From NCBI GenBank assembly GCA_025201765.1, contig MU623345.1, positions 481,852 through 545,851 of the forward strand: DNA of 64,000 nucleotides, in the 5' to 3' direction. The notes beneath the pieces are model-generated. The model was not told where the DNA came from, did no database searches, and saw only the letters and a list, made by a program, of their open reading frames with translations. Of the stretch, positions 10,675 through 22,204 are shown one piece after another (positions within the stretch are counted from its first letter, which is position 1; each line of letters starts with the position of its first letter). The DNA comes from Daldinia sp. FL1419 (taxonomy: Eukaryota > Ascomycota > Sordariomycetes > Xylariales > Hypoxylaceae). The translations under genes were made by a program, and so were the position numbers.

Positions 10675-11122
10675 CTAACCGTGACCTCGAGGTCTCAGGT
10701 GGCTCATGTCGGTGAATAGTGTCCGAAGCGGACTTCCTTTTGGCATTGATCTCTTAGGGAAGAATTTTCCAGTTCTGACCGTGTACCTGCCTAACGCATA
10801 GTGATTGCCGAAGAATCGCAGCTCGCCGTTTGAGAGGATAGCCTCGAGGAAATCTACAATATTTATCCAGACCGTTTTTAGCGCCTAGGGAAAAGTTAAC
10901 AATACACACGAGGACTCGTAGTGAGGGGATATCCTATACCTTTCGGCACTGGCTCTTGCTCGTAAATTCCTCGTGGAAGTGTAGATAGCGCATCAATTTC
11001 TGCCAGTCGGCGAGTTCTCCCGACCCGAAACCCTGGGCCAGACGCACCAAATCAGCCATCGAAGCCGCCGGGGCCATCGGGGCCATCGGGGGCATAGTGA
11101 ATAAATCTAGTACGTGAACCAT
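10675..11122 (-). CDS. Small conserved fungal protein, two exons, 130 aa
   Basis: Exon 1 is 10940-11122 and exon 2 is 10675-10884, joined across a 55-nt intron (10885-10939) with a GTATAG donor, a TGTTAAC branch site and a CCTAG acceptor. The frame stays open across the joint for 130 codons. The joined protein contains W-Q-K-L-M-R-Y-L-H, then S-Q-C-R-K-A-L-K-T-V-W-I-N-I-V-D-F-L, and near the end G-R-Y-T-V-R-T-G-K-F-F-P-K. I recall this arrangement (Q-C-(K/R)-K-A-L...(V/I)-N-(I/L)-x-D...R/E-Y-T-x-x-T-x-K-(I/V/F)-F-P) from an expanded family of short uncharacterised proteins in filamentous ascomycetes. The start is uncertain: the annotated ATG precedes a Met-Ala-Pro repeat encoded by a GGGGCCATC tandem, and the ATG of M-A-D-L-V-R-L-A at codon 22 fits the family better. 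No targeting signal is visible and the function is unknown. Confidence 0.7.
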
Positions 11123-13093
11123 AAAAGTAGTGTATCTCTCAGCGCGTTTTTAAATTATCGACTGGTTCCTCCGATGTTGCTACTATTATTTTGTCGATGG
11201 TTTACGGTAACCAAGTAAAATACTGGTGGTCGGAGGGCTTATAATTAGGTACGGGAGGCCCTTGGCTTCCTTGACCAGGCAACCGGACCATCTTGCTATA
11301 TGTCTAACGGGACTCTTTCATCTCGTTTGTCTACATGTTTCTAGTGTACTTTATACATTAGGTGTCCAAACAGAATCAGCCTGTAGGCACCCTTAAGGAG
11401 AGACAAGGGTTATTCGCTGTCCTAAGGATCATCCTGGCTGAGGGCGAAGGGGATCTCCCAGGTAGGCATTACTGGGAGGGGAAATAGAAACGACATGAAT
11501 GATATCGTAGAGACTATACCATCGTATAAAAGACGTCAACGTAAATTGACGAACAAGTCGTGTTGTGCTATATAAGACAATTATAAGCTTCACTTGGATC
11601 TTTAGGTGTAGAAGAGTCAAGTCTGAAAACATTAATACCGCCGACTAAGTTGCTGGAAACATCTAGTTTGAACCTATTCCGTATATATATCGTCGACGTG
11701 CTCGAAGAGACACTGGAATGAGTATTGAAGCGTCGCCGGTCTGGAACATGGAATTCGATCTTCTGACGTCTCGTGAGTCGTACTTACACCCACGGTAGGA
11801 CTAATGTCTACTTACCTAGTTACCTAATTTACCCATATACACATTTATTTTCTGTGCTACAGCACGGTTTAAGATTAATCAACCTGAAGGAATATTCTGT
11901 ATTAATTTTATTTCCAGAACGTCTGATTTGTTACACAGTACGTACGATGATGAATTGATGCAATCAGCAGCAAGTCTTATCTCTTTTTAGGGTTCCAATT
12001 AAAACGAAATAGAGGGTCCCGGGGACCCGCTATCCTGGTAATTGGCTCTCGGTGGCTACCGAAAATACGGATAGCCTAAAAGAGTACTCCACTAAGGTAC
12101 CTTCCCGTACCATTGGCGCCATTGGTGCCATCGGTATAGGTACCTACGTAGGTACACTACATCAGCAGCGTGGACTAAATTCATGGGTTGCCGATGGGTC
12201 TCTTTATATTTTTAACTATTCAACTACCTCATCATTCGTTCATTCCAACCAAAAACTCCATCTTTTGCGTCTTTAAATTTTGGGTAAATGGCCACATGTA
12301 ATGCTGGGTACTAATGCACGCAACGAGGAGCCGGTAATACTACCTGCAAATCATGGAAGAGAGAAACATCAAAATGGCTCAGGATTCGTTCAAGATTGCA
12401 AAGGATCGGACGAATGGGAATCACACCACCATATTTTCGATGCTCCGCCCCCGGTTTCAGCCCACTGTCGTATGGCTACCCAACGCTACTCAACGCTGCT
12501 CGACGCTACTAACCCGCTATCATGCCGCTACCATCCCTTACCTACCGTCCTCTACCATCCCGCTCTCAACGGTGGTCGCCGCCCTACTGGCATGTTGTGT
12601 TGTCTCCGCGTGATTTGCTGATTGGACTTGGACTGATGGGGGTTACTTACAACATCTTTTTCTACCTAAGACTTATCTCATCCCGATTCTGGCCGGACCA
12701 GTCCAAGAACGTGTTCGTAGTAAGAGCTTTGGAATGCCGCGATTTATTCCAATTATTGAAAAGTCCCACCGAAAGGATGACCCCCTTATCACATTTTATC
12801 ATATCCGTCATACCTATCATACCTATCATACCATCCGTACGGCTATGCATGCCAAAAGCTGGTGGGTGCGCCTCGCAATATGTGGCATGTTATAAGCCCT
12901 ACGTGAGACTTTGATAGCCGCGGGTACCGATTTACTTAGGCAGAACCGACGTCTATTTCGTCTATTTCATATCTATACAATCAGCCATCTGTATCACAAT
13001 CCTTCTTCTTTTTTTTCTCTCTTCCTGGAATACTCTTAATAGACATGTTCCATTGGTTATCACTACGCCTTCTCGTCTACGAGAATATTCACA
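11123..13093. other. Intergenic with short tandem repeats
   Basis: No convincing gene. Several plus-strand open frames between 12052 and 12914 lack protein-like composition and mostly run through repeats. These include a GGTACC/ATTGGCGCC-rich patch near 12098-12156, CAACGCTACT-like units at about 12480-12515, and a CATACCTAT tandem at about 12809-12832. A pyrimidine-rich tract (about 13005-13025) lies just upstream of the next start codon and is probably core promoter or leader. Confidence 0.5.
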
Positions 13094-16000
13094 ATGGAAT
13101 CTATCTCATCAAAACACAGGCCCAAGTCGGGAGTTTTTCCCGGAAGATTTAAAAGCTTCGTGAATGATGTAAAAAAACTCAGGGTTCACCGCCATGAAAG
13201 AAAAGAGAGTCGAGAAGTTTTAGTAGTCGAGTCTACTCCAGCTCTTGTCCCTCAACCTTCTCATACCCCTGAAGCGTCTGAAATTCACGAGGACCCCATC
13301 TCTATTCCCGTATCCGTGCCCGTCCCCAGGGCTAGCGTACCAGAGATCAACGTGCCAGATATCGATGGTCCCGAAATTGATCCCGAAGTTGAGAATGTCG
13401 AGATTGATAATGACGATGACGATATTGATGAACCCGAGATTCATATCCCCAAAATCGAAACTTCCGAGACGAAGGTCTTGTCCTCATCGCAAAGTTCTCT
13501 TCCCGTAGCAAGCCTCGCCGTGCAGGTTACCATCACTTTCGACGAACCGTTAAATTATTCGTATAGTCGTAGCTATGAGACTTCGCCCGATTTCGTGGCC
13601 ACCGAGGCCTTATGCCAAGGTCTATTGCGACGGGTGGACCATTGTTGCTACGAGTTGATGACCCGGAAGGACTCGACTGCCATGGAATATGCCGCCGCAA
13701 GTGGTTCGGATAAACCATTACGATACGAAATCCAGATCGATATCATTCGGGGTTGGTCTGAGATATGGTCTTCCAGGACATTCAAGTCATACCAAAAACA
13801 AGCCTTATCAAACGAAGCCGCGAGAGATATTATTACTTCGACTCATTATATAATAGGGCTGTTCTTGAAGCACCACGATCAGGATTTTGTCATGAAACAA
13901 GGATTCGTAAGAGAAGACCTTCTAAGTGAACAGGTGAAATTCTCACCCCGGGCCGGACGTGTTCAGCCCATGTCGTGCGTACCGCGCTCCTATTTCCTCG
14001 AGAAATCGCAATCATTTGAGTCGTCACCCGGCTATACAATCAAATTCTCCTTCACGAGCAAATGCCAACGCCGAAAGCCACACGAATGGCACACGGAAGT
14101 GGAAGTCGACAGTGACCAAGCAGCGCCCCTAAATTCAATAACCGCTGAGAATTTATTCTTCGAGGCCTCTTACGCGATAGACGGTGTTTTGAGGTCAGAA
14201 AGGCGGGCTTTCGAAACAAAACACGGAAAGTGTATCAGCTTAGATGGGTGTAAGGATTGTCGACATCATGATAATGATGGTTTGGAACTACAACTATCGA
14301 TCGCAAATAATCTCGGACCTCAGTTCCCTCACTTAGAGCGAACTATCCATTGCAGTAGCAATCTCTCTTTCCATACTAATACGGAAAAATGTGTTACGTT
14401 CGCCAACAAAGTGGAAGCTGCTCTGGCTAAAGCTCGAGACGATGCCGACGAGGTTATCAACCGGATGCACGATCTCGAATTCAGGGTCACGGAGCTTCGA
14501 GGTCATGGTTGGTCGTTGGATGAGCCACTTATTTTCACCTTACCTTCCTCAGATTCCCATGCTCGAAGAGATATCGAGGCGATATTGGACCGAATCCAAG
14601 CTAGCGTTGCCGAGATACTTCGAGGCAATGCTATTTCTGTTCGTATGACTGCGCATAAACGAGGTCATTTTATTTTGGACAAGACTTTTGTGGCTAGAGA
14701 ACCTCTCGAGTCAGAGGAAAAGAAGAAGGCCAAATCGACTGGTAAGCCCAAGGACTACGTCTTGAAACGACTGCGACTGCGTGTTGAGCGGGCTATCGAC
14801 ATGGTATGCAAAGATACCTTGACAGTTGAGGATCCGGAAGAGAAAGACGAGGATATCGGAAGCGGAAGGGAAGCCTCGATTTTTGAACAGCGACCTCTGA
14901 CAGCTACAACATTTATAAGCAGACCCGAGACTTCTGGGTCCGTATCGAAGAGCACCGCAGAGCAACATGGAGACTTTTCATTCCCAACAATAGACGCACA
15001 AGCTAGTACCGTCGTACCCAGCTCGAGGAGTGATATTGAGGTCGAGCATCCAAGATGTTCTACTCCTATCCCCGACGCAACCCCTAAAGCACATTCTGCA
15101 CCCCCATCCCCGAGCCGTTGTCCGCCTATCCCCGTACGGCGATCATCGATGGTAATATACTACTCGAAGAACGGTGCCAGAGCCTTTCCACTAGTTCCAT
15201 GGGTGCATAGTTTCGCCGAGCCTGAAGTTTTGGGCGAGGAGAAATCACAGCAAGACACGTCCGGTCAGCAGGCAACCAACAACTTACTGCATAAATCGTC
15301 GACACCGACTTTCGACAAAGGTATTCTGAAATCCATGGAACCCGAAGAAAAAGAAGAGGCCATAATTGTTGACCGGGGGAAGGGAACAGAGTCGACCCCA
15401 GCTTATGAGCACTCGATTGCTTCGACGCCGAGCCTGGAGTTTGGGGGTGACTCTTCTCCTAGTAGCAGTCTCTGTAAGTCCTTCTAGTAACTATTCTATG
15501 TCCTCTTAGAATTCTTTCCTAGAGATGTCATCAGAATACCCCGAATCGCGATATAAATACTCCTAACAGCAACCACTAACATTTAAATATTAGTGATAAC
15601 TCCCAAGGCACATCGTCTTAGTGCCGAGGTGGACTATCCTAAGCATGCTATCATCGACAGCGACGACGAAGATATTAGAGAGCCCGGGAGCACGAGTATT
15701 CAAGCGCAACAGGATATGCCTAAAACCCAACTATTTCGCACGCCGTCTCCACAGCTCAACACAAAACCGACGAGCTCGTCGCCGCTTCGCTTGAGCGAAA
15801 CAATCCAAGATCAAGGCAACACTATTCTTCCCGAAAATGACAAATCGTCTCTGAAGAGCACTATTGCACCCGACAACGCAAATGGCAACGTAGCAACCCT
15901 AGCTAAGGAAATAACACCTGTTGTCGCCGTAGCACATATCGAGCGTACGGAAGTTGCTGTATTAGCGGCACCTACAGATAAGAAGCATCTAGACACTAGA

Positions 16001-16366
16001 AATACCATCGAAAGTCAAGAAAAGAAGGCGGACGCAGATAGCTTCGCACAATCCAAACCAGACTTTACATTCTCCTCTCCGCCCGCAGTCACCCCGGAAG
16101 GCAGCAACTCAGGGGGAGAAGACAATTTCCAGTCAAGACAAAGGGAGTCAAGTCCAGACCCGTCCGAGGACTCGGATATCCCTCCCTCCCAGGAGTCTCA
16201 ACAGCAAGCGCGTGGGTCCTTCGGCAGCGCGGGTGTTCTCGGTTTCCACGAGCAAATGTTCGGCTCACTGAACCTACGGACCGCACTAATGCGACACCGG
16301 CCAAGCTCGAACTTCGACGTGGCCGAAGTCTCGCGCGAGGATAAAAGGCCCGGGACAGCGGTGTGA
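13094..16366 (+). CDS. Uncharacterised conserved-looking protein, 1050 aa, with Cys/His cluster
   Basis: Two exons, 13094-15473 and 15594-16366, joined across a 120-nt intron (GTAAGT donor, CACTAAC branch, TTAG acceptor) with matching phase. Residues 1-45 are basic. About 75-130 is an acidic run with repeated V-P-E-I/V-P-D-I/E-P-E-I units. About 150-560 looks folded, with charged helices including a coiled-coil-like stretch (A-L-A-K-A-R-D-D-A-D-E-V-I-N-R-M). At about residues 379-391 there is a C-x5-C-x2-C-R-H-H cluster that could bind metal. The remainder is Ser/Pro/Glu-rich and disordered, ending K-R-P-G-T-A-V. No signal peptide or membrane segment is present. I do not recognise the family; similar large proteins of unknown function occur in Sordariomycetes (memory only). 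The joining exon and start are well supported, the function is not. Confidence 0.75.
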
Positions 16367-17161
16367 TAGCTCATTCACTTCTACACGCCCTCCTCACCCG
16401 TGCCATATAATTATATAATGATTTGCTTCCCTTTGTACAGACCTATGTAACGGCTTATACCAAACCCGGAGTTACGGAATCATTGTCAACAACTACCGCA
16501 ACATGCACACACACACACACACATGTATTATGTCTCTTTTTATGGGAGGACAGCAACTCGGTTTGGTATATATAGGGCAGACATACCGCTAGGTATCAGG
16601 AAAGGAAAGGAAAGGAAACGGAGGATATTTGCCCTGGGTTATCCGGGATCAACGTCTACGACGTAAAAGTTGTTTGTACATATATATATTATCGCAAGAC
16701 GTAGGATTCTTACCTCGGGGAAAGAGAAGATAAGAATAATATATTACATCTAAGATTACATTACATCGTTACGGTCATTATATTGATGCCTTATATGTCC
16801 AAGGTAGATGGTTAAGATTACCATAGCATTGGTCGGAGTATATATAACTCACAGCTCACAGCGAAATACAGAAAAGGGACTTGACCCGAGTGGAATATCA
16901 ATAAAGTTATTAGACAGCGATGGCGAATCTATATACAATATTGAAAAATATACAATCTGAGGCGAGACTCGGCGTATGTACCTATATATATCTCACCACC
17001 ATTATACAATGTTATACAATACCATCTCACACAACCCTTCCACATCCCAAGTAACTATCCCTTTTCATACTTCATGCATATGCAGTACCTATTCCCGTTT
17101 TCCGTAAACGCCATTAACTAAACCCATTCAGATAAACAGATTCAAGCAAGGCCGAGTCTCT
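16367..17161. other. Convergent 3' intergenic region with microsatellites
   Basis: Spacer between two converging genes, so it should hold both polyadenylation regions. It contains a (CA)9 tract at 16506-16523 and four GGAAA units at 16599-16618. No gene was recognised. Confidence 0.55.
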
Positions 17162-19573
17162 TTACTGCTGCTGCTGCTGCTGCGACTCCGTCGTCGGCAC
17201 AGGATAAACCTCCAGTCCAGACCCATCCTCCCTAATCCTAACCGCTGCCTTATCACCCCTCTTCAACTCGCCACGAATAATCTTATCCGCAAGACCGTTG
17301 CTTATCTCCGTCGTAATAAGCCTATTCAACGGCCTAGCGCCAAACTTCGGGTCATACCCTCGTTCCGCGAGCCACCCTCGCACCTCATCATCGACTTCCA
17401 GCGTGATACGTCTATCATCCAGACGAGTCTGCAACTCGCGCAGTCGGATATCGACGATATCCCGCAGCGCGTCGATCGTAAGACGCTTGAACACGATGAA
17501 CGAGTCGATGCGGTTGAGGAATTCCGGCGGGTAGCTGCTGGCTACGACGTCGAGGACCGCTTTGCGCACGTCGGGGCTGATTTCGCCGTCGGGCGTCTCC
17601 GAGTACGGGTGGTGCGCGTCGGCGCCAACGAGGATTTCGGCGCCGAGGTTGGATGTTAAGACGATGATTGTGTTGCGGAAGTCTACCTTGTGCCCTTGGG
17701 CATCCGTCAGGTATCCTTCGTCGAGAACCTGGAGGAGTAGGGCAGAGATATCGCGGTGCGCCTTCTCGAATTCGTCGAAGAGGAGGACTGCGTAGGGCTT
17801 ACGACGCACGGCTTCGGTTAGCTGGCCAGCGTCATCGTATCCTACGTAGCCGGAAGGCGCACCGATGAGTCGTGATATCGTGTGCTTCTCCTGGAATTCA
17901 CTCATGTCGAAGCGGACCACGGCGGACTCGGTAGAAAATAGGAAATTGGCGAGTTTCTTGCACAACTCCGTTTTACCGACACCAGTAGGTCCAAGGAAGA
18001 AGAAGGACGCCAGAGGGCGGTTATCGCCATTCAGACCAGCCCGCTGCATACGTACAGCGTCGGCAACAGCCTTGAGCGCCTCATCCTGTCCACGAACAGA
18101 TTCGCGCAGCGTTTCCTCCATATGAATCAATTTCTCGATATGTCCAGACGTCAACTTGGACACGGGAATTCCCGTTATCCTCGAGACGACATTTGCGATA
18201 TCATCAGCCGTCACCGAGTCGTGGATCAAGGTATCGGGTCCCTGCGTATCCGAACTGATTTCACCATCCTTGGGAAGTTTCTGCTCCAAGTTCGGGATGA
18301 CGCCGAAGCGCAATTCGGAGGCCCGCGCGAAGTTGCCCGATCTTTGCGCTTGGTCGAGCTCGATGCGTGCTTTGTCCAGTTCCTCCTGGACTTTCTTGAG
18401 AGCGTCGATTTCGCTTCGTTCCTTTTCCCACCTCTCGCTTAGCGCTTTCTCTTCCTCCTGTAGCTTCTTGAGGTCCTCTTCTAGCTTCTCTCGCCGTTCG
18501 CGACTTGCGACATCCTTTTCTTTCCTCAGACTTTCCAACTCGATTTGAATAGTCATTATTTTCTGGTCAAGTCGCATGATGTCTTCAGGCTTGCTCTCTT
18601 GCTGCAAACGTAATGAGCTTGCCGCTTCATCCATTAGATCGATGGCCTTGTCAGGTAGAAATCGGTCGGTGATGTAACGGTTCGAATACGTCGCAGCTGC
18701 CACGAGGGCCCCGTCCGTAATTCTAACACCATGGTGGACTTCGTACTTGTCTTTGATACCTCGTAATATGCTGATGGTGTCTTCTACGGTAGGTTCATTT
18801 ACCAAGATCGGCTGGAAACGTCGGGCCAACGCCACATCCTTTTCAATCAGTCGATACTCAGCTAATGTGGTAGCACCGCAGCATTGCAGCTCGCCCCGGG
18901 ATAGAGCCGGCTTGAGCAGATTCGAGGCATCGATAGAACCCTCTGCCTTTCCGAGGCCAAGAAGTGTGTGTAGCTCGTCAATGAATAAGATGACTTCGCC
19001 TTGCGCTTGTTGGACCTCGGATAAGACCTTCTTTAAACGCTCTTCGAAGTCACCGCGGAATTTGGCACCGGCGATGAGCGATCCCAGATCCAACGAGATA
19101 ACTCTCTTATTCTTTATACTCTCCGGGACGTCACCCCGTACTATCCGCAGCGCTAGACCCTCCAAGATAGCTGTCTTTCCCGTTCCCGCGTTTCCGATCA
19201 GGACCGGGTTATTCTTAGTTCGTCGCGACAGAACTTGTATGGTCCGTTGGATTTCGGCGTCCCTGCCAATAACGGGATCTAACTTTCCATCCTTCGCCTT
19301 CGCCGTAAGATCTATTCCATATTGTTCCAAAGCCGGCTTCTCGGGCTCTCCGCCCATGTTCATTTGATGCGTACCGCCCGGCGGGTGAGGCCGGCCATTT
19401 GCGTATGTTCGATACGTAGGAGTTGGTAGAGAGACATTGGATAGTGATTTTGCTGTGGTTATGAGCGCAGCTCTCGATAATTGTGAAGGGGCTACATTAA
19501 TTCGGGCAAGCCCCCTGGACGAGGCGTCTGCGACTCTTCGTGACGATCTAAGTAGTTGACTTCTCGCCAACAT
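17162..19573 (-). CDS. HSP78: Mitochondrial Hsp78 (ClpB-type AAA+ disaggregase)
   Basis: A single exon of 803 aa. Hsp78 is the mitochondrial matrix ClpB homologue that, with mtHsp70, resolubilises aggregated proteins. The first about 60 residues are rich in Arg, Ser, Ala and Leu with no acids over the first dozen, a mitochondrial presequence. The bacterial ClpB N-domain is absent, as in known Hsp78 proteins. AAA-1 has Walker A G-N-A-G-T-G-K-T (about 127-134) and Walker B I-L-F-I-D-E-L-H-T. A coiled-coil middle domain follows (about 330-420, K/E-rich). AAA-2 has G-P-T-G-V-G-K-T-E-L (about 525-535) and L-L-F-D-E-F-E-K-A-H. The C-terminus ends in E-S-Q followed by a short Gln run encoded by a CAG tandem at 17165-17183, a variable tail. 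A possible heat-shock element lies about 190 bp upstream. Confidence 0.97.
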   Translation of the reverse strand: MLARSQLLRSSRRVADASSRGLARINVAPSQLSRAALITTAKSLSNVSLPTPTYRTYANGRPHPPGGTHQMNMGGEPEKPALEQYGIDLTAKAKDGKLDPVIGRDAEIQRTIQVLSRRTKNNPVLIGNAGTGKTAILEGLALRIVRGDVPESIKNKRVISLDLGSLIAGAKFRGDFEERLKKVLSEVQQAQGEVILFIDELHTLLGLGKAEGSIDASNLLKPALSRGELQCCGATTLAEYRLIEKDVALARRFQPILVNEPTVEDTISILRGIKDKYEVHHGVRITDGALVAAATYSNRYITDRFLPDKAIDLMDEAASSLRLQQESKPEDIMRLDQKIMTIQIELESLRKEKDVASRERREKLEEDLKKLQEEEKALSERWEKERSEIDALKKVQEELDKARIELDQAQRSGNFARASELRFGVIPNLEQKLPKDGEISSDTQGPDTLIHDSVTADDIANVVSRITGIPVSKLTSGHIEKLIHMEETLRESVRGQDEALKAVADAVRMQRAGLNGDNRPLASFFFLGPTGVGKTELCKKLANFLFSTESAVVRFDMSEFQEKHTISRLIGAPSGYVGYDDAGQLTEAVRRKPYAVLLFDEFEKAHRDISALLLQVLDEGYLTDAQGHKVDFRNTIIVLTSNLGAEILVGADAHHPYSETPDGEISPDVRKAVLDVVASSYPPEFLNRIDSFIVFKRLTIDALRDIVDIRLRELQTRLDDRRITLEVDDEVRGWLAERGYDPKFGARPLNRLITTEISNGLADKIIRGELKRGDKAAVRIREDGSGLEVYPVPTTESQQQQQQ

Positions 19574-20280
19574 GATGAGAAGATTGAGGTTTTGGTATAT
19601 ATATTATCAGAATTGGTGAAAAGTAATTAAGGAAAGTCAAGATACTCTTCTGGTTATTAAAATTATATTTTAAGAAAAGAAGAAGAAAAAAAACATCAGA
19701 CCCCGGACGGGTTTGATATATCATGAGAGCTTCAAACTAACGGCGGTCGTCGCCGCCTCTGGACTTTTCTGGAAGTGTCGAACCATCGTTCCAAGCTCCA
19801 ATCTCCAATTATTGCCGTTTATCGGTAAAGTATAGTTAGTTAGTTTAACTAGCTAGCAGGTTAGTTAGTTTTTGTAAGATAAGATAGTGACCTATTATGT
19901 CAATAATATCAGAATGTTCCATGGTGGCAACCTGTGGCAGTTGGGTGTGTGGGTCCTTCTTTGCATATTGGGTCGGCGCACGATCTAGGTGAGCCCCGTT
20001 GGGCAACCACAGGCCAAAGGCGGCCAGACAAGGGCAGGAGAAGAAGAAAGTTGACAAGTGGGGAGGGAGAGTAAATTTGTGGCTGGTAAGCAAATGATTC
20101 CGGTTGATTTGGGCCAACCCTTGCTCGAGAAAATTTCACAAATACATCCCACCATATCTCAACCCCACCTTACAACTTTCTTATTTCTTCACAGGCTTTT
20201 GTTTTCTTCTTCTTCCAAAGATACCCCCGAGTTTTCATTATACAGATTCTTCATTCTCATTCTTTCAAGACGTAAAAAAA
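19574..20280. promoter_or_regulatory. Divergent promoter region of HSP78 and EF-1 beta
   Basis: About 700 bp between two divergent starts. The HSP78 side carries a candidate heat-shock element at 19767-19779. The EF-1 beta side has a pyrimidine-rich leader at about 20150-20275, typical of highly expressed fungal genes. A TTCTTCACAG sequence around 20185-20193 could be a 5'-UTR splice acceptor. Promoter function is inferred from position. Confidence 0.45.
19767..19779. promoter_or_regulatory. Candidate heat-shock element upstream of HSP78
   Basis: The sequence TTCTGGAAGTGTC has two perfect inverted HSE units (TTC-nn-GAA) followed at correct spacing by GTC in place of TTC. It sits about 190 bp upstream of the HSP78 start codon. 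Two and a half units is a weak match that can occur by chance; its placement before a chaperone gene is the main support. Confidence 0.35.
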
Positions 20281-21554
20281 ATGGGTTTCACCGATCTTCT
20301 CAGCGACGCCGGTCTGGCTGGTATGTTATTTTTTATTTTTTTTGGTTTTTGGTTTTGTTTTTACGTGATTCGCAAGTTCCGCGGCGGGGTTCCTTTGAAT
20401 ATTCCCCTCTATCAGGAATCCCTTCGTCTGGGCACCCCTCATTATTATTATTTTTTATTATTTTTATTTTTATGTTTTATTTTCTGTAACGACGACTAAC
20501 GATAACATATAGTCCTTAACAGCTGGTTAACCACCCGATCTTACATCACTGGGTAAGTTATCCGCAATAATTCCCCTATGAACACGCCTCGTTGTCGAAT
20601 GCGACTCTTCGAAAATGCCCCTCTTTATCAACTTGCCTTACGAGCCTAAATTGCCCATCATGATGAGAAACGTTGGTCCGTGTTTCTGAGCAGACTCAAG
20701 ACCTGCCAAAGGAGGACAAATACAATAGCACGCTGTGCATCTCTGACTTCAAAATCAACTATCTATATCTTTTTGCCTATGCGCGCTTAATGCCCCAATA
20801 TATGCGAAAAAATCCAATATCTGACTCTGAAAAAAGTTACGCTCCCTCTCAGGCTGATGTCGCCGTCTTCAAGGCCATCACCTCTGCCCCCGAAGCCGCC
20901 AAGTACCCCAACGCTGCCCGATGGTATAAGCACATCGCCTCTTTCCAGGACGAGTTCGCTACTCTACCTGGTGATGCGTCCAAGCCCTACACCGTTTACG
21001 GCCCTGAGGAAGTTGCCGCTACCCTAAACCCCGCCAAGGCCCCCGCCGCTGAGGAAGAGGAAGACGTCGACCTATTCGGCAGTGATGACGAGGAAGAAGA
21101 TGCCGAGGCTGTCCGTGTCCGCGAGGAACGTCTAGCTGCTTACCGGGAGAAGAAGGCTGCTAAGCCCAAGGTCGCCGCCAAGTCCGTCGTCACTCTTGAC
21201 GTCAAGCCCTGGGGTATGATTGCGCAATACACTATTCTATACGATTCCTGAGCTAACGTCTTACCTAGATGATGAGACCGACATGGTCGCCCTTGAGGCC
21301 GCCGTCCGTGGTATTGAGAAGGATGGTCTAGTCTGGGGTCTCTCCCAGCTGGTGCCCGTTGGCTTCGGTATCAAGAAGCTCCAGATCAACCTCGTCATTG
21401 AGGACGAGAAGATCTCCCTCAGTGACCTCGAGGAGGAGATCCAAGGATTCGATGAATACGTCCAGTCCACCGATGTTGTAAGTTGCCAATGTCCCACAGA
21501 AATACTTTCTCAATATACTAATCGAACAAATAGGTCGCCATGCAGAAGCTATAA
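20281..21554 (+). CDS. EFB1: Translation elongation factor 1-beta (eEF1B alpha)
   Basis: Five exons: 20281-20320, 20513-20552, 20837-21213, 21269-21477 and 21534-21554, encoding 228 aa with consistent phases. The protein is the guanine-nucleotide exchange factor for eEF1A in cytosolic translation. The first two exons are only 40 nt each and encode M-G-F-T-D-L-L-S-D and a Y-I-T-G segment of the N-terminal GST-C-like region (then S-Q-A-D-V-A-V-F). The centre has the conserved acidic D-L-F-G-S-D-D-E-E-E motif. The C-terminal exchange domain contains D-D-E-T-D-M, W-G-x-S-Q-L-V-P-V-G-F-G-I-K-K-L-Q and ends V-A-M-Q-K-L. The last exon is 21 nt. The two long AT/T-rich introns (192 and 284 nt) near the 5' end are typical of strongly expressed fungal genes. 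Confidence 0.95.
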
Positions 21555-22204
21555 GCAAACTATCTTCGTTGGAAGGCAACAGTACCCTTACACCAACACT
21601 CCATGCATGATACACGACTTAAGAGCCATAAAAAGAAGGCCGTCATATGATTGTGACGAGGTTGGATGGATGACATAACATCGGGCTAAATATCTCTATC
21701 GAGACAAAGTTCCATAGAGAATATGTGGTTAGAGTAGATGCATTAAAATGCTAATAAGAGACTTGCCCTGATGAATTATGTGGACTTGAAGACTTTGAAT
21801 GTGCCCAAGGGGGAAAGTGAGTGAGCTAGGTTGGCTTTTGTGATTGTTATTTTCAATAGAAAAAGTCATAGCTTGAATCCATAAAATTCATTTACCCTTT
21901 CCTGTTTGAATTGTTTGAATATTCTTGTTAAAAGATGATTCTACTGCTCAGGAACTTATCCAGGAGCCCTACAGAGTGACATTTAATATTCCCAGATCAG
22001 TCCCTAATCCATCCGCATAATACCATCCGTCCGTCCTACCCACATTCCCCTTATCATATTGGGTATCTATCTTCATATGTTTCATGATATTTGATTTTTT
22101 TTTTTTTTTCATTCTCATCCACTCCCGCCTATTTTTTATCTATCCCAGCCCTTGCCCTTCCTTATTCTAGGTACTAGACCTTATATCCCATTCAAGGGTA
22201 CATT
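21555..22204. other. Convergent 3' intergenic region
   Basis: Non-coding spacer between two converging genes, with T-rich tracts near 22090-22110 that probably belong to 3' processing regions. Nothing else was recognised. Confidence 0.5.

Noticed and set aside
12052..12914. Series of plus-strand frames of 74-130 codons
   Set aside because: The frames cross simple repeats (GCCATTGG, CAACGCTACT, CATACCTAT), overlap each other in different phases and show no conserved motif; some begin at GTG or internal codons.
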